NCBI RefSeq assembly: GCF_003544875.1 | Contig: NZ_CP032093.1 | Location: forward strand, 2,604,001-2,668,000 | DNA: 64,000 nt | Direction of reading: 5' to 3' | Source of the DNA: Vibrio alfacsensis | GTDB taxonomy: Bacteria > Pseudomonadota > Gammaproteobacteria > Enterobacterales > Vibrionaceae | In this document: positions 17,765-27,587 of the stretch, piece after piece | Layout of the letters: every line of letters starts with the position of its first letter | How positions within the stretch are numbered: the first letter of the stretch is position 1 | Notes under the pieces: generated by a model | Seen by the model: the letters and a program-made list of their open reading frames with translations, nothing else | The model's database searches: none | What the model was told of the DNA's origin: nothing | Program-made: the position numbers and the translations under genes

Positions 17765-17786
17765 AAACCACCCGAAGGTGGTTTTA
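17765..17786 (-). terminator. prfB-lysS terminator
   Basis: Stem AAAACCACC / GGTGGTTTT with a four-base loop (cgaa), T-rich on the minus-strand exit side. It begins 23 nt after the lysS stop. Confidence 0.88.
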
Positions 17787-17808
17787 AAATTCTATGCTGA
17801 AACAGAAA

Positions 17809-19341
17809 TTACGCTTGTGGACGCATTGCTGGGAACAGAATTACGTCACGGATAGTGTGCGTGTTAGTCAATAGCATAACTAAACGGTCGATACCGATAC
17901 CTTGACCTGCTGTTGGCGGTAGGCCGTGCTCTAGTGCAGTGATGTAGTCTGCATCGTAGAACATTGCTTCATCATCGCCAGACTCTTTCGCTTCAACCTG
18001 TGCTTTAAAGCGCGCATCTTGGTCTTCTGCATCGTTAAGCTCAGAGAAACCGTTCGCTACTTCACGGCCACCGATGAAGAACTCAAAGCGGTCTGTGAAG
18101 AATGGATTATCATCGCTACGACGAGCCAGTGGAGAGATGTCCGCTGGGTAGCCAGTGATGAACGTTGGCTGCATTAGCTTAGGTTCAGCAGTTTCACCGA
18201 AGATTTCTTCAAGAAGCTGACCACATGTCCAGAAAGATTCTACTTCAACGTGAACAGATTTCGCGATAGAAACCATTAGGTCACGGTTTTGAATATCTTC
18301 TTCTGTTAGCGCTTGAATTTGCGCATGGTCAGGGTTGTAGTGTTTGATTGCTTCAAACATGCTCATACGCGTGTAAGTGCCGCCAAATTCTACAGTATCT
18401 TCACCGTAAGGCATTGATGTAGAACCAAGTACTTCTAGAGCGACTGAACTTAGTAGTTCTTCAGTTAGATCCATCAGATCTTTGTAATCCGCGTACGCCA
18501 TGTAGAATTCCATCATAGTGAATTCAGGGTTGTGACGTGGAGAAAGACCTTCGTTACGGAAGTTACGGTTAATTTCGAATACACGATCGAAACCACCAAC
18601 AACTAGACGTTTTAGGTATAGTTCTGGCGCGATACGTAAGTACATTGGCATGTCTAGCGCATTGTGGTGCGTGATAAATGGACGCGCACTCGCACCGCCA
18701 GGGATAACGTGCATCATTGGCGTTTCAACTTCCATGAACTGCTTAGAGATCATGAAGTTACGGATTGCAGACATCACTTTAGAACGAACTACGAATGCAT
18801 TACGAGAATCTTCGTTAACGATCAGATCTACGTAACGTTGACGGTAACGCATCTCTTGGTCAGTTAGACCGTGGAACTTCTCTGGTAGTGGACGAAGAGC
18901 TTTGGTTAGCAACTCGTACTCTTCCATGTTCACGTATAGGTCGCCCTTACCAGATTTGTGTAGCGCACCTTTAACACCGATGATGTCACCGATATCTAGA
19001 CCTTGGTATTGATCTTTCAGTACTTTCTGTACTTCTTTGTCAGCGTAAGCTTGGATGCGGCCAGACGTTTCTTGAATCACTAGGAATGGACCACGCTTAG
19101 CCATAATACGGCCAGCAATTGCTACTACGTGGTTAAGCTCTTCTAGCTCTTCCTTAGTCTTTTCACCGAACTCTTTTTGAAGGTCGCCCGCGAGTGCGTC
19201 ACGACGGAAGTCGTTTGGGTGGCCGTTTGCTTTGCAGCTCTTTCGGATTGCATCCAGTTTAGCGCGGCGCTCAGCAATCAGCTTATTCTCTTCTTGTGTA
19301 GAGGCTTCTTGTACAGTTTCGTTTTGAACAGCATCAGTCAT
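17809..19341 (-). CDS. lysS: Lysyl-tRNA synthetase, class II
   Basis: 510 residues. An N-terminal OB-fold anticodon-binding domain (about 60-170) precedes the class II catalytic core. Motif 2 is visible in [20 protein letters not shown], and motif 3 in [11 protein letters not shown] near the C-terminus. It charges tRNA-Lys. It starts 34 nt after prfB, the same order as in E. coli (prfB-lysS), and ends at a strong terminator. An N-terminal tail of about 15 residues beyond the core is unremarkable. Confidence 0.96.
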   Translation of the reverse strand: MTDAVQNETVQEASTQEENKLIAERRAKLDAIRKSCKANGHPNDFRRDALAGDLQKEFGEKTKEELEELNHVVAIAGRIMAKRGPFLVIQETSGRIQAYADKEVQKVLKDQYQGLDIGDIIGVKGALHKSGKGDLYVNMEEYELLTKALRPLPEKFHGLTDQEMRYRQRYVDLIVNEDSRNAFVVRSKVMSAIRNFMISKQFMEVETPMMHVIPGGASARPFITHHNALDMPMYLRIAPELYLKRLVVGGFDRVFEINRNFRNEGLSPRHNPEFTMMEFYMAYADYKDLMDLTEELLSSVALEVLGSTSMPYGEDTVEFGGTYTRMSMFEAIKHYNPDHAQIQALTEEDIQNRDLMVSIAKSVHVEVESFWTCGQLLEEIFGETAEPKLMQPTFITGYPADISPLARRSDDNPFFTDRFEFFIGGREVANGFSELNDAEDQDARFKAQVEAKESGDDEAMFYDADYITALEHGLPPTAGQGIGIDRLVMLLTNTHTIRDVILFPAMRPQA

Positions 19342-19375
19342 TTTCGATGTATCCTGTTTTTGTCGGTGAAAAGCT

Positions 19376-20474
19376 TTATAGGCCTGATTTCAGGCTAGCT
19401 TCAATAAATTTGTCCAGATCGCCGTCAAGAACCGCTTGAGTATTGCGATTTTCAACGCCCGTACGGAGGTCTTTAATGCGAGAGTCATCCAGTACATAAG
19501 AACGGATCTGGCTACCCCAGCCAATGTCAGACTTAGCGTCTTCATTAGCTTGTTTTTCCGCGTTTTGCTTTTGCAATTCAAGCTCAAATAGCTTCGCTCG
19601 AAGCTGTTTCATTGCCTGATCTTTGTTCTTGTGTTGAGAACGGTCATTCTGACACTGCACCACTGTATTGGTAGGAACGTGTGTAATACGAACCGCAGAT
19701 TCTGTGGTGTTAACGTGCTGACCACCTGCACCTGATGCACGATATACATCAATACGTAGGTCTGCAGGGTTAATGTCGATAGCAATGTTTTCATCAACCT
19801 CAGGGTAGATAAACGCAGATGCAAATGACGTATGACGACGGCCGCCTGAATCGAATGGCGATTTACGAACTAGGCGGTGAACGCCCGTTTCTGTGCGTAG
19901 CCAGCCATAAGCGTACTCACCAGAGATCTTCACTGTCGCACCTTTCAGACCAGCTACTTCACCTTCAGAGACTTCGATCACCTCAGACTTAAAGCCTTTT
20001 GCTTCAGCCCAACGAAGGTACATACGTAGCATCATGTTGGTCCAGTCTTGTGCCTCTGTACCACCAGAGCCTGCTTGCAAGTCAATGTAGCAATCAGAGC
20101 TGTCGTGATCACCAGAGAACATACGACGGAATTCAAGCTGACCTAGCTTTTCTTCAAGCTCAGCAAGTTCTGGTTCGATTTCGTCAAACGTTTCTTGATC
20201 TTCTTCTTCAACAGCCAGCTCAAGAAGACCTTCGACGTCCTCTACACCTTGATCTAGTTGATCGATGGTTTCCACGACCGCTTCTAGAGATGCACGTTCT
20301 TTACCTAATGCTTGTGCACGCTCAGGTTCATTCCATACATCTGGTTGTTCAAGTTCTGCGTTTACTTCTTCTAGACGCTCTTTCTTCGCGTCATAGTCAA
20401 AGATACCCCCTCAGGACATTCGTGCGCTCAGACACGTCCTGTAGACGGTTTTTAATAGGATTGATTTCAAACAT
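19376..20474 (-). CDS. prfB: Peptide chain release factor 2 (programmed +1 frameshift)
   Basis: The gene is split by design: codons 1-25 run from the ATG at 20474 to 20400 and end at an in-frame UGA (20399-20397); skipping one base joins the remaining 340 codons (20398-19376). The product is 365 residues, equal to E. coli RF2. The stop-recognition tripeptide SPF is at 205-207 and the GGQ hydrolysis motif at 250-252. RF2 terminates at UGA and UAA. The UGA makes its own synthesis depend on RF2 level. It is co-transcribed with lysS. Confidence 0.96.
20396..20411 (-). promoter_or_regulatory. RF2 autoregulatory frameshift signal
   Basis: On the minus strand a Shine-Dalgarno-like AGGGGGU is followed three bases later by CUUUGAC, the standard prfB +1 slippage site with in-frame UGA. 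Confidence 0.95.
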
Positions 20475-20645
20475 GTTGGCTCAACATTTTAGAATAGAAT
20501 TTAACCGAGAAATTCTACTGAAAAATGTGACGGAGATACAGGAAAATTTAGAGTGGGAAATCAGATTGCAATTAGAGTGAGCGCGGTTAGGGTATTTTTA
20601 CCCCACTTTACGATAACCGCGCCCATAATCTGTCACAAACCGGCG

Positions 20646-22385
20646 TTACTTAGCTTCAATGTAATCAATCATCAGCTGCAAAGATTGATTGCCACGAAAC
20701 TCATTCACATCCAGCTTATAAGCTAAACGTACCGTTTTCACTGACGCATCCGGCCAACGGCGTAAATCGATATTAAACGCAATGCCATCAATCATCACAT
20801 TGGTTGGATGACCCTTGTAAAGAGGCTCTAGCATCAGTTTAAGGTGCTTCTCCCCCACCAGTTTTTGGTGTAATACCTTAAATTCACCATCGAACACAGG
20901 CTCTGGAAACGCTTGCCCAAATGGCCCCCCCGAACGCAACTGCTCCGCAATCTGCATCGAGAATTCTTCTGGCTTTAGTTCACCATCTGAGAGGATCACA
21001 CCTTTCAGTGCGGCGTCATCGAGCTCTTTTTTCACCACATCATCAAACAAACGACTAAAACGCTCAAAGTCTTGCTCTTTAATGGTTAAACCCGCCGCCA
21101 TTGCATGCCCACCAAACTTGATGATCAAACCTGGATTCTGAGTATCAATAAAATCTAACGCATCACGCATGTGCAAGCCGGGAATCGAACGGCAAGAACC
21201 TTTAATTGTCCCCTCGCCTCCATCTGCAAAGGCGATGACTGGGCGATGGAATTTCTCTTTAATACGTGATGCCAGAATCCCAATCACGCCCTGGTGCCAA
21301 TCACGTTGAAACAAAGCCAAGCCATGCGGAAGCTGGGTATTTTCACCAAACTGAAGACGTTCACAAAAAGCCATTGCTTCTTGCTTCATGCCCTCTTCGA
21401 TCTCTTTACGCGTCTGATTAAGACCGTCTAATTCACTGGCCATACGGCGTGCTGCGTGGATGTTATTGCACATCAACAGCTCAACACCGAAAGACATATC
21501 ATCCAAACGGCCCGCTGCATTGATTCGAGGTCCAAGAGCAAAACCAAAATCAGAAGCCACCAACCGACGAGCATCGCGTTTCGCGACTTCGATCAAAGCT
21601 TGAATGCCAGGGCGTGCTTTGCCCGCACGAATACGCTGCAAGCCTTGGTGCACGAGAATACGGTTGTTTTCATCAAGCGGCACTACATCGGCAACGGTAC
21701 CAAGTGCAACGAGATCAATCAGCTCCATCAGTTTTGGTTCTTGCATACCTTGTTGCGCGAACCAGTTTTGTTTGCGCATGTACACACATAGCGCCATCAT
21801 GAGATAGAACGCGACACCAACCCCCGCCAATGCTTTCGATGGAAAAGCACAACTGTCTAAGTTCGGGTTTACCATTGCATCCACTTCAGGAAGCACTTGG
21901 CCCGGCAAGTGATGATCGGTCACCAGTACTGTAATACCGTTCTCTTTGGCGTAGCGCACGCCATCAATCGACGACACACCGTTATCCACGGTCATGATCA
22001 TCTCAGCGCCCAATTCGAGTGCTTGGTCGACCACTTCTGGGCTCAAACCATAGCCATCTTCAAAACGGTTCGGAACAAGATAATCGACGTTATTACTGCC
22101 TAGCATACGCAGTGCAAGGACCGATAGCGCAGAGCTCGTTGCACCATCGGCATCGAAATCTCCCACAACGATAATGCGCTTTTGCTTATTGATGGCTTGA
22201 AAGAGCAGCTCCACCGCTTGATCAATGCCACCTAACTGCTGGTATGAATGCAAGCCACGGGCTGAGGTCTCTAATTGTGCGACATCCGTAATACCACGAT
22301 TGATGTAGATGCGCTTAAGAATTTGAGGAATAGAATCAGGAAGAAGAGAAAGATCTGGTTCGGGACGTCGTTGAATTTCTATCAT
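20646..22385 (-). CDS. recJ: Single-strand-specific 5'-3' exonuclease RecJ
   Basis: 579 residues, the E. coli length. The DHH-family motifs are present: VVGDFDADGATSS (motif I, about residues 75-87) and VTDHHLPG (motif III, the DHH itself). A DHHA1 domain follows, with KFGGHAMAAGLTI. RecJ degrades single-stranded DNA in recombination and mismatch repair, so it works downstream of MutH, which is also in this window. It lies 46 nt after dsbC in the conserved xerD-dsbC-recJ series. The ribosome site is weak. Confidence 0.95.
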   Translation of the reverse strand: MIEIQRRPEPDLSLLPDSIPQILKRIYINRGITDVAQLETSARGLHSYQQLGGIDQAVELLFQAINKQKRIIVVGDFDADGATSSALSVLALRMLGSNNVDYLVPNRFEDGYGLSPEVVDQALELGAEMIMTVDNGVSSIDGVRYAKENGITVLVTDHHLPGQVLPEVDAMVNPNLDSCAFPSKALAGVGVAFYLMMALCVYMRKQNWFAQQGMQEPKLMELIDLVALGTVADVVPLDENNRILVHQGLQRIRAGKARPGIQALIEVAKRDARRLVASDFGFALGPRINAAGRLDDMSFGVELLMCNNIHAARRMASELDGLNQTRKEIEEGMKQEAMAFCERLQFGENTQLPHGLALFQRDWHQGVIGILASRIKEKFHRPVIAFADGGEGTIKGSCRSIPGLHMRDALDFIDTQNPGLIIKFGGHAMAAGLTIKEQDFERFSRLFDDVVKKELDDAALKGVILSDGELKPEEFSMQIAEQLRSGGPFGQAFPEPVFDGEFKVLHQKLVGEKHLKLMLEPLYKGHPTNVMIDGIAFNIDLRRWPDASVKTVRLAYKLDVNEFRGNQSLQLMIDYIEAK

Positions 22386-22431
22386 ATTTGAAAAGAGCCA
22401 GCGAACACTGCTGGCTCTACTCCTTAGAGGA

Positions 22432-23220
22432 TTATTGTTGCTCTAAACGTTTTAGCAATTCTGCTGGCGGAACGTACCCACCTACTAACTCACCGTTTGG
22501 CAAGAAGATAGCTGGCGTGCCAGAAATACCAAGCTCACGACCTAGGTTATAGTGAGATTTGATCGTTTCTTTACACTGCTTAAGATCTTTTGCTGGATTA
22601 TCAAAAGTACGGTCAACTTTTGCATTGTGCATTGCTGATTTAGGATCTTCTGCACACCAAATGGTCGCCATTTGATCAGCAACAGAACCCGTTGCGCCTT
22701 GGCGAGGGTATGCCATGTAACGAACTGTGATGCCTAGATCGTTGTAACCTTGCATTTGGCTGTGTAGACGCACACAGTAGCCACATGTGATATCGGTAAA
22801 TACCGTTACGACATATTTCTCGTTATCGGCTTTGTATTCAATTGCGCTATCAGAAAGCTTAGCAATCTTTTCAGCATTGATTGGAGCTTGGCGCTCAGCA
22901 ATCACATCTTTGTAACCACCATTATCATCTATCGCGTAAAGTGTACCAGCAATAAAGTAGTCACCATCATTCGATGCGAACAGCACACCACCATTGGTTT
23001 GGATTTCTAACAACCCAGGGATATCAGCCGGCTGAATGTTAAGAATCGACACACCCAATTTCGAGAACTTCGCGATTAGCGCCGCTTCATCAAAGTTGTG
23101 TTTTGCCGCTGGCGCGACTTGTTGTGCTGGAGTTTCCGTTTTTGCCTGACTTTCTTCAGCACCACAAGCGGTTACGAAAAACGGTAAAGTCAGCAGAGTT
23201 AGTTGGCGTAATACACGCAT
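22432..23220 (-). CDS. dsbC: Periplasmic disulfide isomerase DsbC, possible lipoprotein
   Basis: 262 residues from the ATG at 23220, which has AAGGTG upstream; an in-frame ATG at 23250 lacks one. The order is a signal sequence, the N-terminal dimerisation domain and a thioredoxin fold with the active site CGYC (residues 146-149) and the cis-proline loop SGTPAIFLPNG. DsbC reshuffles wrong disulfides and is kept reduced by DsbD. The signal region ends FFVTAC-GAEES, which fits a lipobox (V-T-A-C, Cys19); classical DsbC is soluble. Membrane anchoring is therefore predicted but unproven. It sits between xerD and recJ, as in E. coli. Confidence 0.93.
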   Translation of the reverse strand: MRVLRQLTLLTLPFFVTACGAEESQAKTETPAQQVAPAAKHNFDEAALIAKFSKLGVSILNIQPADIPGLLEIQTNGGVLFASNDGDYFIAGTLYAIDDNGGYKDVIAERQAPINAEKIAKLSDSAIEYKADNEKYVVTVFTDITCGYCVRLHSQMQGYNDLGITVRYMAYPRQGATGSVADQMATIWCAEDPKSAMHNAKVDRTFDNPAKDLKQCKETIKSHYNLGRELGISGTPAIFLPNGELVGGYVPPAELLKRLEQQ

Positions 23221-23285
23221 TAAGTTCACCTTAAAATAAAATCGTTTCATCCAATAAGATCATGAATAAATGAAACAAACCATCA

Positions 23286-24203
23286 TTATGCTCTTGGGTG
23301 GTGTTGACTGTGAATTTGCTTCAATCGCTCAGTCGCCACGTGAGTATAAATTTGCGTAGTCGATAAGTCACTATGCCCTAAGAGCATCTGTACGACCCTG
23401 AGATCTGCACCATAGTTCAATAAATGCGTTGCGAACGCATGGCGCAATACGTGCGGCGACAACAGGTCTGTGTCAATCTCGGCAATCACCGCATAGTATT
23501 TAATACGATGCCAAAAGGTTTGGCGAGTCATTTGTCTCGCTCGCTTACTTGGAAAAACAACATCCGACGTGGTATCACCCAATAGTGCAGACCGGCCTTG
23601 CTTAATAAATGTTTCAATCCAATCGACCGCGTTCTCCCCCATAGGCACAAGACGCTCTTTCCCACCTTTACCTGTTACACGCACTACGCCTTGACGTAAG
23701 CTAACATTTTCCATTGTCAGACTGACAAGCTCTGTAACACGTAGCCCCGTGGCGTAAAGCAGCTCTAACATAGCTTTATCGCGAAGCTCTATGGGATCAT
23801 TCGGATCCGGCGCATCCAATAATGCGTCCACTTGCTCTTCACTGATATCTTTTGGCAAGCGTTGGGGCAATTTCGGACTCACTAACAAGGCACTTGGATC
23901 GTCCGATCGCACTTTCTCTCTATGAATATATTGAAACAAACGACGAATTGCCGATAGCATACGTGCGCGAGACGTCTGTTTATACTCCAAATCTACAAGA
24001 TATGCCTGATATTCTTGAAGCCCTGAAAAGCTGATAAAATCGAGACGGTAGTTATTTTTCGCCATCCATGTAAGCAATTTCATCAAATCATTTCGATAAG
24101 AAGCCAACGTGTTTTCTGATAGACCACGCTCCATCCACATCGCATCTAAAAATTGCTCAACAAGCCCAAAATCTTGTTGATTGACAGTCTGTTGTGCTGT
24201 CAT
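23286..24203 (-). CDS. xerD: Site-specific tyrosine recombinase XerD
   Basis: 305 residues with the N-terminal SAM-like core-binding domain and the catalytic domain. Catalytic residues are visible: Arg155 in ATGLRVTEL, Lys near 179 in TGKGGKER, His251 and Arg254 in HVLRHAFATH, His277 in LLGHSDL, and Tyr286 in TTQIYTHV. XerD with XerC resolves chromosome dimers at dif with FtsK, and in vibrios is also used by CTX-type phages for integration. AAGGTG precedes the ATG. It is first of the xerD-dsbC-recJ group and divergent from fldB. Confidence 0.96.
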   Translation of the reverse strand: MTAQQTVNQQDFGLVEQFLDAMWMERGLSENTLASYRNDLMKLLTWMAKNNYRLDFISFSGLQEYQAYLVDLEYKQTSRARMLSAIRRLFQYIHREKVRSDDPSALLVSPKLPQRLPKDISEEQVDALLDAPDPNDPIELRDKAMLELLYATGLRVTELVSLTMENVSLRQGVVRVTGKGGKERLVPMGENAVDWIETFIKQGRSALLGDTTSDVVFPSKRARQMTRQTFWHRIKYYAVIAEIDTDLLSPHVLRHAFATHLLNYGADLRVVQMLLGHSDLSTTQIYTHVATERLKQIHSQHHPRA

Positions 24204-24357
24204 GAATGCACCTTTATCTGTTTATATTTACAGTACTGAGAGTAAGACACCTGCCCAACCAATACCATAAAAATCATCCCTTAAGGATATTCGCTGCAAT
24301 CTTCCCCAGTTTATGGTTAGAATCGACGATAACAGCAACATAAAAACGATGAATATC

Positions 24358-24876
24358 ATGAAAATCGGACTGTTTTACGGCTCAACCACCTGCTACACCG
24401 AAATGGCAGCAGAAAAAATTCGCAACATCATTGGTGCTGACCTTGTCGACATTCATAACGTGAAAGAGACACCGCTATCACTGATGGCAGACTACGACTT
24501 GCTAATAATTGGCATCTCCACTTGGGACTTTGGTGAAATCCAAGAAGACTGGAGTGCGATTTGGCAAGACATTGCAACCACGCCACTTAAAGGAAAAGTC
24601 ATCGCTCTATTCGGTTTAGGTGACCAAGAGGGCTATGGCGAATGGTACCTTGATGCAATGGGGTTACTTCATGATGAGCTCAAAACAACGGGCGCACATT
24701 TCATCGGTTACTGGCCAAATGAAGGTTACGAGTTCGAAGCATCAAAAGCGCTGACAGAAGATAGCAGTCAATTTGTTGGCCTCGCACTGGATGAAGACTC
24801 CCAATACGAACTCAGCGATGAGCGCATCGAGAAATGGTGTGAACAAGTGTTAGTGGAGTTTCACGACACACTATAG
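24358..24876 (+). CDS. fldB: Flavodoxin FldB
   Basis: 172 residues from [21 protein letters not shown]; the flavin phosphate loop is GSTTCYTE. Upstream in-frame ATGs at 24313 and 24349 add residues not seen in the family, but no start has a strong ribosome site, so the start is uncertain by up to 15 codons. FldB is the second long-chain flavodoxin of E. coli, an FMN electron carrier. It is divergent from xerD, the same arrangement as E. coli. The stop codon lies inside the first unit of a 19-bp tandem repeat. Confidence 0.9.
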   Translation: MKIGLFYGSTTCYTEMAAEKIRNIIGADLVDIHNVKETPLSLMADYDLLIIGISTWDFGEIQEDWSAIWQDIATTPLKGKVIALFGLGDQEGYGEWYLDAMGLLHDELKTTGAHFIGYWPNEGYEFEASKALTEDSSQFVGLALDEDSQYELSDERIEKWCEQVLVEFHDTL

Positions 24877-24918
24877 CCATCGCGACACACTATAATCATC
24901 ACGACACACTACAGTCAG
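24862..24918. repeat. 19-bp tandem repeat, three copies
   Basis: CACGACACACTATAGCCAT, CGCGACACACTATAATCAT and CACGACACACTACAGTCAG in tandem. The first copy contains the last codons and stop of fldB, so the repeat looks like a triplication of the gene end. Confidence 0.8.
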
Positions 24919-24946
24919 CACCAACGCTGACGAAACAGAAGACAAA

Positions 24947-24983
24947 CAAAAAGCCCGGTGAATTTCTTCACCGGGCTTTTTTA
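24947..24983. terminator. Bidirectional fldB / brnQ terminator
   Basis: Stem AAAAGCCCGGTGAA / TTCACCGGGCTTTT with a TTTC loop, A- and T-flanked, between two convergent genes. Confidence 0.9.
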
Positions 24984-25019
24984 TTCAACGTGTTTTAGGA
25001 CGAGACCACGTGTTAGCAA

Positions 25020-26333
25020 TTATGCTGCTTCTTCCGTTAGTTCTTGCTGAGCAGATTTTGCCAAGAAAAAAGAACATACAATTGCAGCAGTAGTTGGTAA
25101 CAACCAGCCCATACCGATACTAAATAGTGGCAGCATGTTAAATGCAGAAACATCCACACCCGCAACTTTCGCTGCATCAATCAATGCAAATAGAAGCGAT
25201 ACAAGTAGAACCATACGATAAGCCGTGCGTGGATTTGGTAGACGGTTACGAACAAACGTCAATGCAATTAGCGCTACAGCCACTGGGTACAATGCAAATA
25301 GAACAGGAACAGAAAGCGCGATCAACTGAGCAAGCCCAACGTTAGCAACAATCGCACAAGCCACACCGTTGATTACAACCCATTGCTTATAAGACACAGA
25401 AGTCTTTGAGCTAAAGAAATCTGCACACGCAGAGATCAAGCCAATCGCTGTTGTTAGACACGCAAGAAGCACGATAATCGAAAGAACGATCTGACCGTAA
25501 GGACCAAACAATGCTTGAACGTACTGGCTTAAAACAATACCACCGTTATCAGCGCCCGCCGCTACAGTTGCACTCGTAGCACCAAGGTAGAACAGTGAGA
25601 TGTAAACAAATGCCAAACCAGCAGCAGCAATACAGCCAGCAAAGATTAGGTACTTCGTCGTTGCTGCATGTTCTGTAATACCTTTGCTGCGCAATGCGTC
25701 AACAATCAGCATACCAAACATAAGTGCACCAAACGTATCCATCGTATTGTAGCCTTCAAGGAAACCTTTCGTTAAAGGCTGCGTCAGGTATTCACCTTGT
25801 GCTGCAATCATCTCGCCTTGCGGGTCAGCGAATACCGCAACCGCTAGAATGATAAGACCAATAAACAATGCAGGCGTAAGCACTTTGCCGATTACATCTA
25901 TAAGCTTACCTTGAGACCAAGCAAAGAACATCGCTACTGCAAAGAACAAGATAGAAAAAATGGTTAGATGCGCTTGAGCGGCATCAACAAAGAAAGGCTT
26001 AACAGCCATCTCGTAAGCAACAAGGCCTGTACGAGGTGCAGCAAAAGCAGGGCCGATGATGATAAAGATCAACGCCGCCATTAGCACTGCCGCTTTCTTA
26101 GGAAGATCTTGAGTTAAATGATCCCAAGAGCCGCCTGCAACAGCAATAGCAACGATAGTAATAAGAGGTAGACCTACCGCTGTTAGCAAGAAACCGAACA
26201 TTGCTGGCATCAAGTGATCGCCTGCTAGCTGACCCGCTAGAGGAGGAAAAATGATGTTACCAGCACCCAAAAAGAACGCAAAAAGCATAAATCCTAATGC
26301 GATAATATCTGTTAGTTTTAACGTCTGCTTCAC
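25020..26333 (-). CDS. brnQ: Branched-chain amino acid transporter BrnQ (LIVCS family)
   Basis: 437 residues with about 12 membrane segments. The family start GFMLFAFFLGAGNIIFPPLAG is near residues 14-34. The protein takes up Leu, Ile and Val with Na+ (or H+). The start codon appears to be GTG at 26333, with TAAGGG upstream. The gene stands alone; a 427-nt AT-rich region separates it from divergent trmN6, with room for amino-acid-responsive control such as Lrp, which I cannot demonstrate. Confidence 0.93.
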   Translation of the reverse strand: MKQTLKLTDIIALGFMLFAFFLGAGNIIFPPLAGQLAGDHLMPAMFGFLLTAVGLPLITIVAIAVAGGSWDHLTQDLPKKAAVLMAALIFIIIGPAFAAPRTGLVAYEMAVKPFFVDAAQAHLTIFSILFFAVAMFFAWSQGKLIDVIGKVLTPALFIGLIILAVAVFADPQGEMIAAQGEYLTQPLTKGFLEGYNTMDTFGALMFGMLIVDALRSKGITEHAATTKYLIFAGCIAAAGLAFVYISLFYLGATSATVAAGADNGGIVLSQYVQALFGPYGQIVLSIIVLLACLTTAIGLISACADFFSSKTSVSYKQWVVINGVACAIVANVGLAQLIALSVPVLFALYPVAVALIALTFVRNRLPNPRTAYRMVLLVSLLFALIDAAKVAGVDVSAFNMLPLFSIGMGWLLPTTAAIVCSFFLAKSAQQELTEEAA

Positions 26334-26760
26334 AGATAACCCTTACTTTTTAATTAATCGAATGTTGTGTATGCATGGCCACTTTTGATTAATCCATGGC
26401 TAATAGATAATCGTGGCTTTGTCTCTATGTTTTTCCGCATAATGACGAAATGCTCAACATTTGGCAACCATAAAGAAAAAAACACCACATTAATTTAGTT
26501 TGACGAGTCAAAAGCAGTCATATTCACTACCTTGAATACTTAATGCGGCATTTTAAACCAAACAAAACAACATACCAAAAAGCAACAAACAATACACAAG
26601 GCCATACAAACACGAAACAACAGTATTATTAACTTAAATGACGACGTCGTTCTTTCTAAATGTATAATATTTAACCTAAACACTGGTTCTAAAAGCAGAG
26701 TGAATGACAAAAAAGTCCTTGGAAAACAAAAGCCATAGATGATGAACAGCGGTAAACAGA
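26334..26760. other. brnQ / trmN6 divergent intergenic region
   Basis: 427 nt, AT-rich, no plausible gene. A 10-bp perfect palindrome ACGACGTCGT at 26641-26650 is the only obvious dyad. Promoters of both genes must lie here but I cannot place them with confidence. Confidence 0.4.
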
Positions 26761-27480
26761 ATGAACACGGAAACATTTAAAACAAAAGGTTTTAACTTTA
26801 AGCAATTCTCGATACATGGCGGCGAAAGCGGGATGCCTGTAAGCACCGATGGCGTCTTGCTTGGAGCATGGGTGCAATGCCCGCCTAGAAGCAACATTTT
26901 GGATATTGGAACAGGGACAGGTTTATTAGCGTTAATGTGTGCTCAGCGCTTTCCTGACGTAGTTATCACCGCTCTAGACATTGAATCCACGGCTGTCGAG
27001 GCAGCTCGAAATAACTTCGAGCTATCGCCTTGGTCAAACCGACTGAGAGTGATACACAGCGATATTAATCAATTTGAGCCCACGCATCTTTTTCATCGTA
27101 TTATTTGTAACCCTCCCTACTTCAATAGTGGCGAACAATCTAAACAAAGCCAACGAGCTACAGCACGGCACACCAACACTCTAAAACACGGTGAACTGCT
27201 CAAACGCTGCTATACGCTACTCGACAAAACCGGCAAAGCCAATTTCGTTTTACCGATCACTGAGGGGGAGCAATTTATCGCCATGGCAAAAGCCGATGGC
27301 TGGTACTTATCGCGGATTTGTCGTGTACAATCATCACAGAAAAAGCCTGTGCATCGATTACTATTTGAACTAAGCAAACAAGCTTGTGATACTCAAGAAT
27401 CGCATCTTGTGATTCATTCAAATGAGGGGTACAGCGAGGACTTCACGCAGCTAACTCGTGAGTTTTACCTTAAGATGTGA
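26761..27480 (+). CDS. trmN6: tRNA1(Val) (adenine(37)-N6)-methyltransferase
   Basis: 239 residues, Rossmann methyltransferase with the SAM motif ILDIGTGTGLLALM (about residues 46-59) and the N6-adenine catalytic motif NPPYF (about residue 118). The N-terminus FKQFSIHGGESGMPVSTDGVLLGAW is characteristic of YfiC/TrmN6. It methylates A37 of tRNA-Val. It lies upstream of srmB on the same strand, with a 107-nt gap. In E. coli yfiC and srmB are neighbours but divergent, so synteny supports both calls. Confidence 0.9.
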   Translation: MNTETFKTKGFNFKQFSIHGGESGMPVSTDGVLLGAWVQCPPRSNILDIGTGTGLLALMCAQRFPDVVITALDIESTAVEAARNNFELSPWSNRLRVIHSDINQFEPTHLFHRIICNPPYFNSGEQSKQSQRATARHTNTLKHGELLKRCYTLLDKTGKANFVLPITEGEQFIAMAKADGWYLSRICRVQSSQKKPVHRLLFELSKQACDTQESHLVIHSNEGYSEDFTQLTREFYLKM

Positions 27481-27587
27481 AATAACATGTGATCCTTATC
27501 ACCATTCACTTTATAATGTGCGACCTTTTTAAATTCTATGCTGCTTTGGCGAACCATTAACCAAGCTTTGCTTGCGGAGAACTCATT

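Noticed and set aside
19999..20580. 193-codon plus-strand frame opposite prfB
   Set aside because: Lies on the complement of prfB and reflects its codon pattern; composition (Leu/Arg/Gln-rich) is typical of antisense frames.
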